Shown here one piece after another: positions 50,805-63,596 of a DNA stretch of 64,000 nt. The DNA lies in NCBI GenBank assembly GCA_013397865.1, contig VZTI01004400.1, positions 2,949,198-3,013,197 on the forward strand, given 5' to 3'. Each line of letters opens with the position of its first letter. The stretch's first letter is position 1. Made by a program: the position numbers and the translations under genes. Below the pieces are notes generated by a model. The model was not told the DNA's origin. It saw nothing but the letters and a program-made list of their open reading frames with translations, and made no database searches. The stretch comes from Struthidea cinerea. Taxonomy: Eukaryota; Chordata; Aves; Passeriformes; Corcoracidae.

Positions 50805-52058
50805 GGATGCAAAATCACAGATTTTATTTATTTATTTAAAGACTAAATTTGGGGTTAGTTTTTAATATAAGGCACTCCCAAACCTTGTGTTTCTTTGAGA
50901 TAACAAATTCATCAGGCAGTTGAAGGCTTCAGCTACACCTAACAGCACTTCAGAGGTGTGCGTTATCTTAGGGTAGCATATGTCTTGTGATGTCTTACTG
51001 CTTAAATAGCATTTGAGGCAAGCTCTTGTCAGCAAAACCTAAATATTTGGCGGGGGGAAAAAAGCGTAACCACAAGAGAAATATATGGGTTCTTTGGGAA
51101 ATGTGAACCTCAGGTCTAAAGGGCTTTTTTTTTTTTCTCTCTCACCTCTCTTCTCCTATAAAACATTTTCCGGGTGTTTCGACAGTAGAGGTCTTTCACC
51201 AGTGTCATGATGGTGAAAGACTGAATGCAATGACTCGGGATGATAAAGGGATATAAAAGACTTCATCTCTTCCTATGCCTGCTGTACCGCAAGGTAGTGG
51301 AGCAGAAGCTGCATTTCCTTGTTGCCTTTTGTATGTTTTGGTAGGTGTGTAGCACTATTGAACCAAAGGTACGTTCTGTTTCCTGTGATTTAACCTTTAT
51401 TCAGTAGGTAGTAAAGTCTTTTTTTTACTGGATAATGAAGCAAACAGATCTGTCTCTTCCCTTAAAAAAGAATTCAGGAAGTACAGCTTACACAGCACAT
51501 GGAACATATTAATCCTAAACCCCTTATAATACTTTGCAGAAGTTTCTTGTCCTTGCACATGTCTGTATCCACATGCACAGCAATTTCCCAGAAATGTCTT
51601 AAGTATTGTTGAAGCCTGGAGAAGCCTTAAAAAATAGCCAAACACAGAATGACAAGTAAAGTTGTAACAGGAAAAAATTAATCCTTACTTGGATTGTTCT
51701 GGGACAACAAAATGGGTACACATAAGTGAGGATCACTTAGTTGCTACTGTAATGTTAAATATATTTGACAGGGAAACCTCAGTGCTGTTATTTGTGTGGA
51801 AGTAGGGAGCGTTGTGCTTTTATTAGTTTAATACACAGAGACATGACACATTAGTTATAATTCAAACAATAATTTCGTTTTGCAAGTTATTAGGATCTTT
51901 TATCTTAGGTGTTATCAGCATGGAAGTGTCTAATACTAAGGCTCATAATGGAAATGAAGTGCTATTAATTCATAATGAAGTTTTTATGTGCCTAGTAAGA
52001 TTTTCTGCTATACTTGGTCAATTATATTAGAGCAAGATTTTGTTAAAAAAAATATTTT

Positions 52059-52072
52059 TATATATATATATT
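52059..52072 (+). repeat. (TA)n microsatellite
   Basis: About seven ta units inside an AT-only stretch. Confidence 0.75.
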
Positions 52073-55000
52073 AGAATATATTCAGTAAGTTGAAATACTG
52101 ACTTCACTCAACCAAGGCATCATGGAAACTACTCTTCATAAAGTATTTACTCTAATTCCAGTTTTGCAACTTTCTTTGAGTCCTTTAGAAGCCAAAAGGA
52201 AAGAAACATGATACCTAGGGAGGAAAGAAGGGTTGGAAAGGGCCAAAACCGTAATGTAATTAAAAAGTCCATCAGGCAGAAAAAGGTTTGAGAAAGGAAA
52301 GACAAAAAATTCAGGAAGTGTCTGAGTTTATGTAACAAGTATAGATAAATAGATCTAAGTGGTAAAGGGCTGATGTGTTACTATTAGAGGTGCATCCAAA
52401 TGATATAAACAACTTCTTCTGGAAGCTCATTGATAGTTCCAAGCAGATCTCTGCTGCTGACAGCCCTCCAGAGATCCCTGTTGTAGTGGGGAGTGGGAGC
52501 CATGCAAAAGCACAAGCCAGGAATGTGGTTTTCTGCAGTAAATGCCCTATCTGTGAATTTGCTTTCTGACATGCACGTTTGATCTGATGGACGGTATTTA
52601 GATCATCTCGCAGCATATACTCTGTAAGATAACCAATCTGTATTTCTTGTGTTGAGGGTCTGAATTGGGAGTGAGCCAAAGTGCCGTTTCATGATGTGTC
52701 CCAGTGTTGCTGTGGGCGAACGGGGCACTCAGGCTGGTGCTGCTGAGAGCTGGGTGATAGATGGGTCCTGGCTGGGGATGTTTTCCTTTGATCCATCTTG
52801 TTGAACCATCTTGTGCTTGTGAGCCAAAGGAAGTGATAGAAGAGTTTGTCTTGAAGGGTCTGGATTTCAGGGTCTTGTCAGATGCAAACCATAGGTGGTT
52901 TATGTAGGAGTGGGGAGCCTTAGGAGCAGCCTTGGAAAAAAGCTGAATCAATGGCACAAAGAAGTAAGCTGGAGATAAAAGCATGCTGTGTTTGCATAAA
53001 TAGTGTCACAGTGTTGGCTTACTAATGGGAGAAGGTCCATGAGGATAGGCATGGCCTGGAACAGAACATGCCAGGGAGGTTGGCACACTGCGGGGACTCA
53101 TCCTATGTGGGCGCAGCTGGCACTTGGGAATAGAGTATTGTTTAAAGGAAGGAAATGAGTGACCATGGAGAGAAGGTGGAGCACCAAGGAAGAAGGTGCT
53201 GTAGCTCCGTGTCATCCTGCTCACATTAGGGGGTGGGAGTGAATTCGGGAAGGAGGTCACACAATGGGCTTGCTACAATCCTGCACGAGCATCTGAAGCT
53301 GTGCACCGCAGCAGAGCAAGTGAAAGAAAAACAGGTAAAAGTTTCTTTCAGGTCCTGAGAACAGTGCAAATGGAAAAGGGAAGGAAAAGTGATAGGGAAA
53401 CATACAAATGAGGGATTCAGTTTTGATATGTTGCATGTCGTAGTATTTCACCTGGCAAATCACAAGGATAATGATGTTCCTTTGTACCTTTTCATCTGAA
53501 TGCTTGAGTGTCAGGAGATAATTGTTATATTTGGAGAAATACTTACAAAGAAGACATTTGTACCTCTATATCTGTTTCACTTTCCTGATATGCAGGGAGG
53601 ATTAAATACATTTTTATCGAAAGTGTTATTGAATGGGAAGATTCAAAATGATAAAGTGCTGGACTATGAAAACACGATTATTCAAAACTGGTGTGACTTA
53701 AATGTAGCGTGTCATTTCAAAGGCGCTAAAGCCAGATGGATAACTTGCCCCAGATGTTTAGATTCAGTGGAGCAATCTCACATGGTGTGTTGAACAAAGT
53801 GGCCTATACCCTAATAATGATATTTTGTGAATAATACTGTAATTTCAGACACCTTTCTTTGTGTGTATTTTTCACACAAATAAATTGGCACCCATGGCAA
53901 GCACAGTGTTTGTCAAACGAGCTTCAAAATCTTAATGTGTTGCTTTCTTGTTACAGTGACTTGAAAGTACTTGCTCTGTTTCTTTAATGAAATTAACAGC
54001 TTGTTGAGAGCTAAGGTTGCATGTTGGATTCATAATCAGTTTTGTTTATACAGAATATTTTATTTTCTGCCTTCCTTTCATTTTGGGGGGGTATTTCTAT
54101 ATTAACAGAACTTCCATTAACTCCTGCTGTTTCTTCTTTACCCTTAAGCTACAGCCCTTTGTTGTAGCATCACAGAGTTGACCCTGGAACCAATTACTGT
54201 GCATAACATCCAGAAGATGATGAGGCTTATTCTGCAGCTATTGTTTTCCAGTAGTCCCGGTGTACATAATTCTCATAATGCAGTAGGATAACTCTGTTTA
54301 ATAACTTTGTGACACTACCTGGCCAAAACCAATAGTAAAACCAATAAAAAACAGGCTCCTTTGCTGATCTCTTGTTTTACAGTCCCAAGAGCACCGCTGG
54401 GAAAGCTGCAGCATTCTTCCTGCATTTGGAGAGTCGGGATGTTCTCCATTAGTTTTGATGTCTGTCGCTTCCCTGGAAGTGAGCGCATGTGTAAATGTGA
54501 TACAGATGTTGTATGAAAGCTTAATTGTGCCTCTCTTTACTTTAAGCTGTGGTGCTGTTCTGTTTTGATGCCCACCCTCCCACCCCAAAAGGCTTTTCTT
54601 GAGAAGAGAAGGGAAACGGTTTTCCCATTCCTCTCGTGCTCAAGAGTTAATTATATTCTGCACTGTGACTGTACCTCAGCAAAAGCTGAATGGAAAAACA
54701 AGACTCTTGACAGAAAGGCGGAAGTTTTTAGGCAAGCTTAGATTTTCTGTTCTTTCTTAGGACTTAGAAGTCCTTACTGATTTCAGCCAAACGAAGAAAT
54801 CCCACCCTGAGGTTAACATTTCATCCATGTGCTTTGTTTCTGAGAGAGCTTAAATCCTCATGTTTGGTTGCAGGTCGTTGACAGCCAACGTGGTTAAGTT
54901 GTCACAGGTGCAACTGTAAGCAGCCAGCAGGAACTGAAGAAACAAGGGTAATCCCACTTAGGAAATCCCCTAGTAGCTTGGTGCTCCCTTGAAGCAGAAC

Positions 55001-55257
55001 ACCAGAAATACAGTTAGTGGCAGTTAGGGGGGAAAAAAAAGGAAGAAAAGAAGTCCTCGCTCATGAATCAAAATTAAAGCGATATACACTTCTCTAATTT
55101 CTGGGGTTATCATGTTCTCACTGCTCTTCTTACAGTTGTCGTCTTCTCTCTGGACTCCTGAAACCAAAGAAGAAATCGCTTGATCATTGTCTTAAACTAA
55201 TACTGTACTCTGGTTCTGGGATGCAGTCAGACTGGATGAACCTGTTTAATTTTATTC

Positions 55258-55286
55258 TGCTGTATTTATTTTTGCTGTATTTATTT
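55258..55286 (+). repeat. Tandem duplication, period 15
   Basis: tgctgtatttattt occurs at 55258-55271/2 and again at 55273-55286. Confidence 0.7.
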
Positions 55287-56539
55287 CTGTGTATGCCTTT
55301 GTGCCCATTGAGTTTTCATGCTTTCACAATCACCAGTGTAATCTCTTCCCTCTTTATTTGCAACCCCCAATACAGCAAAATGAAACAAGCTATTTTTTCA
55401 AGATGTCTGAGATGCAACTTGTGTATATTTTCAGATAAGCAATAACAAGAATAGTCTCATAGTTTTTGTGAATAACTGTAGCATAGATTTTAATTTTTTT
55501 AGTTACCTGAATCATGAAGTAATGAGATTGTCAAAATCCAGTTCTAAACTGACATGGATTGTAACCTATGTTTTTGGAAGAAAATTAATTGAGCAGACCT
55601 GAGACAATTTTGGTGTTTGTTGTTTTTTGGGTTTTTATTCCCAGAAGTGGAGCTTCCTGTCTCTTTCTAGAAAAATGGTCAGCTTTTCTAGGGAGGACGA
55701 AGTATGTGAAATGCATTATTTCATATGTCATTTAAAAGAAAAAAAAATAGCAACCCTATTTTGTCCATCAACTTCTGTTGGTCAAAAATACATTCTTTTT
55801 TCTTTTTTTCTTGGATCTTTTAAGAACACGGCTTCCATTTTCACAGAATTGTATATGTGATTTTTTTCTGTTAGAAAGAGGCAGAGTCACAATGTCGCAG
55901 AATCATTTTCAAGTGGAAAGCTTGGCAAAGTCCCCAAGGGAAAAGTAAAAGAAAACTTTAAACAGGGATCAAAACAGAGAATTAAGGAGTAGATAATGGT
56001 ATATCTGAGAATTGTGAAAGTGTTAATGATCAGAGTCTTCCAGAAGGATTTCCCAGTGTGTGTTACCTTTTTCAAACGTACAGCTGTGTCTAATTACCTA
56101 AAACTGATGTACAATGCAATTAATGCTGCATCTGAAGAGCCAGGTAAGAGGGCAGCTGACCACCTACGTGAGCAAGTAACCCAGTGTCTGTGCAGTCTGG
56201 TGATACAGATGCATGAGGAGCATATTCTGATGTTCACAGACCTTTGCAGACCCAGCTTGTGAGCTGGTGCCATCCCCTGCCTTCAGACTGGACACAGATA
56301 CATGGAAGTCAAGTGAGAAAACAGCAGAGAGAAAGCCAGTCAGGAGCATGGTGTCTAAAGTTCAGGGAAAACATTTCTAGATTCGGTTTCAAGCCATAAA
56401 TAAAAATAATCCAGCAAATAGTTACTGCAAAAATAGAAGCAATCTGACTTTTTAAAATTTCTGAACAGCTGATATCATGACCCTGTATTCTTTGTTATTT
56501 ATGGAAATCTGTTACTTGCCAGACTGTGAAAATGGCTGC

Positions 56540-57110
56540 CTGCTTGTATATATATTATTTTTGAATTGCTTATAAGCTAGCAGCCGCATTTTCGCTAAAA
56601 ACTTAATAAAAATGTGAAAGATGGAAAAGACAACATCTCTTTATTAATACCTAGGTATGAAGCTATTTCAGTACTTTAAACATTCAAATCATTTGTGTGA
56701 AACAAAAAGGCTGGAAAAGCTTTCCCAAATAAATGACTGTCATCAAAGCTTCTTTCCATATAAGGCTCATATTTCAGCTCCAGGCCTAGCTAAAAAGAAC
56801 AGAAATACATGATCATCACATAATTAATAAATTACTCCCTTCTGATGGTGTATTAATTTTACTAGGCTTTCTTTAAAGTGCAATTAGTTATTTTCCTACA
56901 TTATGAAGTTTGTTTGAGCTTAATAATCTTGTATTTTGCTCAGCTGTAAGGCAAAGCTAATCTTCATAACTGATTTACTAAATGCTGCTGTTTGTATTTG
57001 CCTGTCCATGTCAAGTATCACACGGGACTTTTAACTAGCTGAGGAATTATGTGGAAGCAACAGAGTTAAGCTAGTGATAAATTACTTGTTTGCTATCAAA
57101 TCTGTTTCCT
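56540..57110. promoter_or_regulatory. Long AT-rich motif-dense patch, candidate conserved noncoding element
   Basis: Non-repetitive AT-rich sequence with many homeodomain-type cores, including TAATTA at 56821, attaatttt at about 56852 and caattagtta at about 56881, plus gctaatcttc and several near-palindromes. There is no ORF of note. Among all noncoding parts of the window this one looks most like a vertebrate developmental enhancer, but conservation is untested. Confidence 0.28.
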
Positions 57111-59223
57111 TCTTTGTCTTGTTTTCACCTCACCCTGCCACTATGACAGTGGCTCAGCCAATTCAGCTGTAAATTTCATAGTGGAAACTATTCAGTCTCT
57201 TCAACTGCCTTGTATCCAAACCAGTGTTTCAAACCAAATTCAGGACCTGCCTGGAAGTCTGTATCCATAAGCCTTGGGAGTGGAATAGCTGAGAGTGTGA
57301 CCCATCAAAAGCAACCACTGACTGTACATGCGCAAGGTATCTACAGCCTGACCGCTGCACACAAGCTGTTGAACAAGAGCTTGTGTGAGAAAAATACTTT
57401 AAAGTGAAGATAGGAGTAGGATTGGGTTTTGCTGTTTACAGGATGCATGAGAGAAGAGGCTCTACTGGTGTGTTCAGGCAGGATGTTAATTAGTTTCTGG
57501 TCAAAATGTGGCTCCACTGAGTTGGTGGAAAAGATGAGTGGCAGGTTGTAAAAAGTCAAGTATAAAACCAGTATTACTGATCTTGTAGTCTGCAAGTCCA
57601 AAGTATGCAGGCTCCAAAACTCAGTCAAAATAAACAAAATTTATATCTGGGTAAGAAAAGGTGGAGATTTGCACAAAGCCTTCTTCAAGCTGGCTTCCTA
57701 ACAGGCTGAGTTGGGGAGAGGATGGCTTTTGGCAAGGAAAGTTTGAGTTTGTCAGAAATACTTTAGCATTTTTTTGCTTCTGTCAGACAGAAGCCTAAGA
57801 GCTGTGCTGTTTACAGAATATGTACTACTACTTTGCCAAAGCCCAAACAGGTTTTTTGACAATCCTTATGCTTGCAGTATACTCTGACCTGCCTTATATG
57901 CAAAGAGAGTGCCTTAAGGCTGGTGTCTAGACAGATCAGCAAAGGGAATTAAAAGTAGGCTCTGATATCCCTAAATTTGCAGAGAAGGCTGTATTTTGGC
58001 TACCTGCCTCTCATATTTATTGGACAAAATGTTACATTTTTTCTTGATTCCTGGGATGTGCAAAGACAGGGAAGACATGTCAGGTGTTGCTTGTCAGGAC
58101 GTAACTATGTCATGGCTGTTTCAAATGCCACTGCTGAACTGCTGTTGTAAAGATTAAAAAGTGGGGCTGCTGTTCCTAGACAATCCTATTCCATATCTCA
58201 GGCGTCATTGTAGTAAAGGATTATTCTGCCCTTACAAACCATACAAAGGCAGCTCAGTGAGCTTGACCTTAAATCTAAAATGAAATTATGGTCTGTTCTG
58301 CACCCTGCAGTATGGACTGAGAGAGTCAGGATGGTGATTCTTCAGTTCAGTCATGGTGAACTGTAAGTAAATAAACAAGGCACTAGTACTTAGGACTGTT
58401 TGTAGTTAGTAGATGCTTATTTGTTGTATTAACCTTGCTCCAAATTTCAAAGGTGTGCTGCCATTTGCTACCATTAGAACTAATACCATCATGGAGTAAG
58501 TTACTTGGGTAATGTCTCTGTCAGGGTTAATACAGTGTAGGTCATGTCGCAAGACTTAGTTCCTCAAACGTAAATATAGCTATTCCTGGTTTATTATTTA
58601 CTCATTTTAAAAGTAACATCAAAACTTTGGTCCATAACACAAAAGGTTTTTTATTCTTTGATTTTAGTTCAAAGTCACTTTATCAGGATGAGACATAGTA
58701 GATGCTCAGTGCAAAATATCTAAGGGAGTGTGAGGCAAACGCACTTCCCAGCCTTCAACTCTCTCAAAGCTCTCAAGCTTTTAAGAGATTTAAGACTGAA
58801 ACCTCAAGTTCAGATTTGCCTTATGGATTTTATTCTTGACAATAAATTGTACAAAATAGGTATACATGAAGTGCTGTTTTGCTGATTCACAAAGAATAGT
58901 ATCTTAGGTCTTAGAAAAATTCAGCTTTTGTTTTCAGATCATCTGCATTCCCTTATAACTGCTTGCGTTGTTGAAAATAGTTCCCTGTAAGTGCCCCTCT
59001 ATCCTTCATCTGCAGTGCTCTACTGTTGGTGAACAGCAGTTTTAGAGTTTTGACTAATAGGCTGGGACCCAAATGGATGACCTCTATCAATTATTCATGA
59101 TAGATCTGAGTAGCCAGTGTATAACACTGACAACATTCATACCTTTCTGCTGTAATATGAACTGTAAACGATACAGTGATTGATAGACTACAGATGACCC
59201 TTGGTCATTTTTATTAATTCCTG

Positions 59224-59268
59224 TTGCTGAGTTCTGTAACCTGTTTTCCATTGCTGTGTTCTGTAACC
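59224..59268 (+). repeat. Imperfect tandem duplication, period 27
   Basis: ttgctgagttctgtaacc (59224-59241) recurs with one change at 59251-59268. Confidence 0.75.
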
Positions 59269-61669
59269 ATTTCCATTAAGCTATGGACCCACTGGGTTTT
59301 TAAAAATTCTGACTGTCCAGAGCTAGGAGAGACTCTGAATTTACTGGTTTTTATCTATTTGTGTTCTTTGGACTAGTTCTCCTTCTTCTGAGGTTAGTAG
59401 TTGTATCATCGGGGATTTCGGTGGGATCACAACAGGCTTATTGTACATATTTAGAATAGTATTAGATGAATGAAATAAAAGGTGGTTGGGGGAATCTGTG
59501 CTGTGGCTGATGGTGAGTAGAAGTGAGTAGAGCTGTGGGAAGGGGAGTTCTCCAAACAGAGAAAGAAATGTTGCTTGCCCTTTGCTCATGGACTGCTTCT
59601 GTTTGCCTGGTAGGTTAATGAAGAAAGAAGGTTGAAATACAAGGGTTGAGGTGTTTTGCTTCCTAACTGCTGCATAAGGGAGTTCCACTGTATTAGCCTA
59701 CATTACGCATACTGTGCTGTGAAGAGCCTCGAATGCAAATTTAGTTTTTCAGAATAAGCTGAAGTTTTAAGAGCATTTAAATCAGTTTACTCAGGGTCTT
59801 ACTGGAGAAGTGTTTTCTGAAGTCCAGAGTGAGAAAAGGCTTTGAATTTTTAATCTTTTGCTTATGGAGTACATTGCATATAAGCACGTTAATTTGTGGT
59901 TTTGCAAATTTGAGAAGAGCTGTAGGTAAAGATCTGTAAAAACTCAGTTCTGCATTTAAACATGCTGCTTACCAGGAGTTCATAGAAGGGGCCTGTTTAG
60001 AAGGTAGGAACAAAATTGAGCCAGACTTCGGAGAAATCAACACTGGCCCCTGTGCTGGAAGACAGAAGGGGATGGAGGGGAGTCCTAGTTTGTGTCAACA
60101 TCCAAAAGTAACCCAGAATTGGAAGATAAGCAATAAGTACCTGTTTCAAAGTGCCTTAGATGTTGTAGGTTCTGCCAGCAGAATTGTCTGTGTTAGGTGT
60201 GTTAGGCTTAGAGCAGCATTACCCCTTGGGTACCCTGTAGGTCTGGTGGAAGGGACCCTGGGTGCAGATGCAACAGTACCAAGTGGCACTTCCAGCTGGG
60301 TTTTGTGCTGAGGAAGGGGTTGGAGGAAGGGCTGTAACAATGCAAGCCTTGCCAGGGTATCTCCATCCATGCTGACAGTCACGTAGATGGCTGGTTTTGG
60401 CGCTGGCATGGATGTAACCTTGCTGCTCTTGGTGTGAGGATCCATGCATTGACACCCCCTAAGACCTGAGCCAGGGCTTCTTCGTGAGGAGTGACAGGGA
60501 TGGTGGTGACTTGCTCTGTAGTAGCAGCTACACCACGATTCCCTTGTGTGTGAGGGTGCTGTTGTACTTGGGGTTTGCAGAAGCAGGAAACAAGAAGTGT
60601 TTGGAAACCCTGCCACGTGTGCTCACAAGTTTGCTTCAGTCACAGGCATTAAACCAGGAAATCTCTTCCCTTCAGCTTCTTTCCAGGTGAAGAGCTGTGG
60701 CAGGTTGTTGCTTTATGCATTGCAGGAGACTGAACCTGGTGTGTTAGGTTACCAAGCAGACCTGCTGGCATACCTGAATCCTGATCTGTCCGCCTGGCCT
60801 CCCCCAGCAGCCCTAGTGTGTCAGGCACCTTTCCCCAGGGAACACCAATCCTCGTGCTCTGCTCCCTTGTATTTGCTGTGGGTCTTTAGTGTAGCTGAAA
60901 GTAGGACTGTTCTCCACGCATCAGTCCACCTTAACAGAGCATTACTAGCCAACATATTTTGTTGATCAGTGTGATTCCAACTCTGCAGCAATATGTAGAC
61001 TAACCAGATGGAGGCTTGTACCTCTTGTGATTGTAAAATTAACCAGAATCATTGATAGTTACGAGAGTGATGACGGAGACCCAGGCGCTGTCAGAACAAT
61101 GTGCTTTGAGGCATGCTTAAATCTGTTAGGACAATATTTCATGTTGCTGCCTGCTCAGTACACAGTTCTACAGCACAGCAAGGCACGTATGCCTCACTCA
61201 GCTCTGAGGGTGGATAAAGGATGAAAATTATTCACTACTGAGTTTGACTCAGCAAAGAAGGTGCAGGTTCCGCTCCATTCAGAGGCATAGCCAGGAAATT
61301 TTAGTCAAAGGTCTGGGTGACTGGATTTGTGGGTTTTGTTTATTTTTTAATAGGCCTAACTAGGATTTTCTGTCTGAATAAAACAAAGTTTTTTAATTGG
61401 AACCTAGTGTGAGAACTTCCAGGGAATCACGGAGAAATTTGTAAGAAACAGCTGGAAATAACAGTGGAGAAGGCAGTGCCATCTCTATTCTCTTCCTGCC
61501 ACACAGCCCACAGGCGTACTGTAGTTCCCTGTTCATTTACATCAGTGACTGAAGGACCTATTTAAATGAATGAAGTTAATGAATTAATAAATGCAGAACG
61601 GGGGAGAAACCTGCATTACAAAAGGTACTTTGTTCTTAGATGCTGAGAGTAAGAGTTGGGTTTGATATT

Positions 61670-62460
61670 TCACAACGTAGCGCTGACTGCTGTTTGCTCT
61701 ATTTCCTAATACACCCCTGGTAACATGAGATCGCACCACAGATTCCTCCTATTAAATGGTTATTCAGATGTGTTGCGCTACCCGCAGCTTTTTGCTTGCA
61801 TATGAATTATTAGGTGTTTGAATTAGCAAAACGTGGATTAGCAGAGTTTTTGCTTTGCTAGGGGTACAGCAGACACTTTAGCCATTTGGTCGTCAGATAC
61901 AGTCGTTCTGTGTTTGAGCATCTCAAAATAATGCCTGCTAGTGCCTCTGTAATTAAACATCTGTCAGGGTTTTAGAAATGCCCTATGGGTTTTCTTTTTT
62001 TGGGGGAGGGGGAGACAAGCCCCTGCTTTTAGGGAGAAAAATGCTGTGTGCAACAGCGAAATACATTTTGTCTGTTTTAGCAGGAGGGCAAACTTAGGAG
62101 ATCAGCAGCTTTCTTCTCCATTTTGGCTGATGTAAATAAGCAATAAATTTATTGAGACATCCGGCACAAAACTGGTGTGAGAACAGAACTTTGGGCCTTG
62201 TGTGGCAGCTTGAGCAGATGGGTGCTTCTTACTATTTCTTAAAAACTGAAATGACAGGGAGATTAGGGTTTAAAAATCACAGCTTCTGTCGCATGCATTA
62301 ATTAAAGGGTTTTAGTGTAATAATTCTATCTTATTGTTCTAGAGCATACGCTCAGCTACTTTCAATTTTTAAAAGTACTCAGCCTTTCTCTGGGAGCCAC
62401 GGCTGTTTGTTCAGTTAAATTCCTTCTGATTAAAGCTCCCTGAATAGTCATTGCCTTCAT
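61670..62460. promoter_or_regulatory. POU/homeobox-motif patch, candidate conserved noncoding element
   Basis: Two clusters: cgtagcgctg through a POU-like tatgaattattag (about 61801-61813) with aattagc and taattaaac; and atgcattaattaaa at about 62293-62306. Several CpGs are retained (cacaacgtag, agcgctg, tgttgcgc, acccgcag, aacgtgg, gtcgtc, agtcgttc). No coding content. Function is inferred only. Confidence 0.22.
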
Positions 62461-63576
62461 ATACCAAGACCAGCCCTGTTTTCTCTATGCTACGCTGATA
62501 ATGGGGTCACTGGGAGATTTCTGAATTACAAGTTTTAACTGAAGTTACAGCGCTTCAGGGATGCCTTTCTGCTCAGCACAGTCTGATGCACCTCAAAGTA
62601 CCGTTGGAGCACTTGGGGCAGTGGCTCGTACATTCCTGTTCCTGACTTGTTTGGCTCACAGGGGAAGCATTGAAGAAATTTTGGTTATTTCCTCTCAGGT
62701 CCAAAATATCATCATACTTTTTAATGTGAAAAGAAGTTTGAACCCAATGCCTGCAATGATCCAGCAGTACTAGCATTTTTCTTTCTTTTTTTTAGATATG
62801 CCTGCAGTAGCCTCTCCTTTGCTATTTCTTCCCTGCAAAATACAAACCTGCAGATTTTTCAGGTCTGAAAATGGCATGTATCAAGAGTTCCCACGTAACA
62901 GCGATGTAGGTGGTTCTCCTCTGGGGTCCCAAACTGATGAGTTGCGACAAGGTTGCTTAAAGAAAAAGGCCCTTAAAGTAACTGCCATGCAAGTTTTATT
63001 TAAAAATGTCAGTCCTATGAATACTGTGGATTTGTTACTGGTTTTGCTTCTTCCAGCAAAGCTTGACATTCCCTGGAAGAGCAGATGTTCATGGAATGAA
63101 CTCCTTCTGGGGAATTGACTAATTAAGAAGGTCGAGCTTCTGCGTTCTTCCAAACACTGTATCCTGAGGCTGCAGTGTAGTGTCAGGGCTCTTCCTTGGC
63201 AGTGCTTGATAGAACACGTAGGTTGAGAATGGGTGATGCCCCTCAACCGTCTGCCAGGCTGGTAATCTGGTGTTGGACTTCAGCAAGGGAAAAGGAAAAA
63301 GCTGCCAGTCCAACAGCTTTCCTGTTTTCCCTTTAAACTGATGATCAAATGTGGTGGAGGTGGCATCCATTTCAAGCAGTTTGCTGAGGAAGCCTGTCTT
63401 GATACCAGTTCAGTGAGTGTGTAGGCAGACTTGATTTATGCTATCTGTGGCCAGCATCGCCTGATAGACACGGGCTTTGCATCTGGGATATGCAGATACT
63501 GTCATCAGCTCTGAGATTAACTTAGTGACGAGTAGTAAAATGATGATTTTTCTCTTTCTTTCTGTTTTTGTTTGTT

Positions 63577-63596
63577 GGTTTGGTTTGGTTTGGTTT
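63577..63596 (+). repeat. (GGTTT)4 pentanucleotide repeat
   Basis: Four perfect ggttt units followed by gtgt and T-rich sequence. Confidence 0.85.

Noticed and set aside
51600..51630. gcctggagaag resembling a CR1 segment
   Set aside because: Match limited to about 11 bases with no extension.
52226..52256. ggttggaaagggcc resembling the avian CR1 3' region
   Set aside because: Only a short match; the surrounding bases do not continue the CR1 pattern.
55996..56262. 88-codon + strand ORF with a mildly protein-like composition
   Set aside because: No recognisable domain and no convincing acceptor/donor pair around it; ORFs of this length are common in the window.
61260..61290. aggttccgctcc as a tRNA B-box
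   Set aside because: No A-box, anticodon arm or acceptor-stem pairing could be found around it.
62798..63118. 106-codon + strand ORF near the window end as the next ZNF516 exon
   Set aside because: No zinc fingers or family segments; the residues do not resemble the expected continuation of ZNF516.
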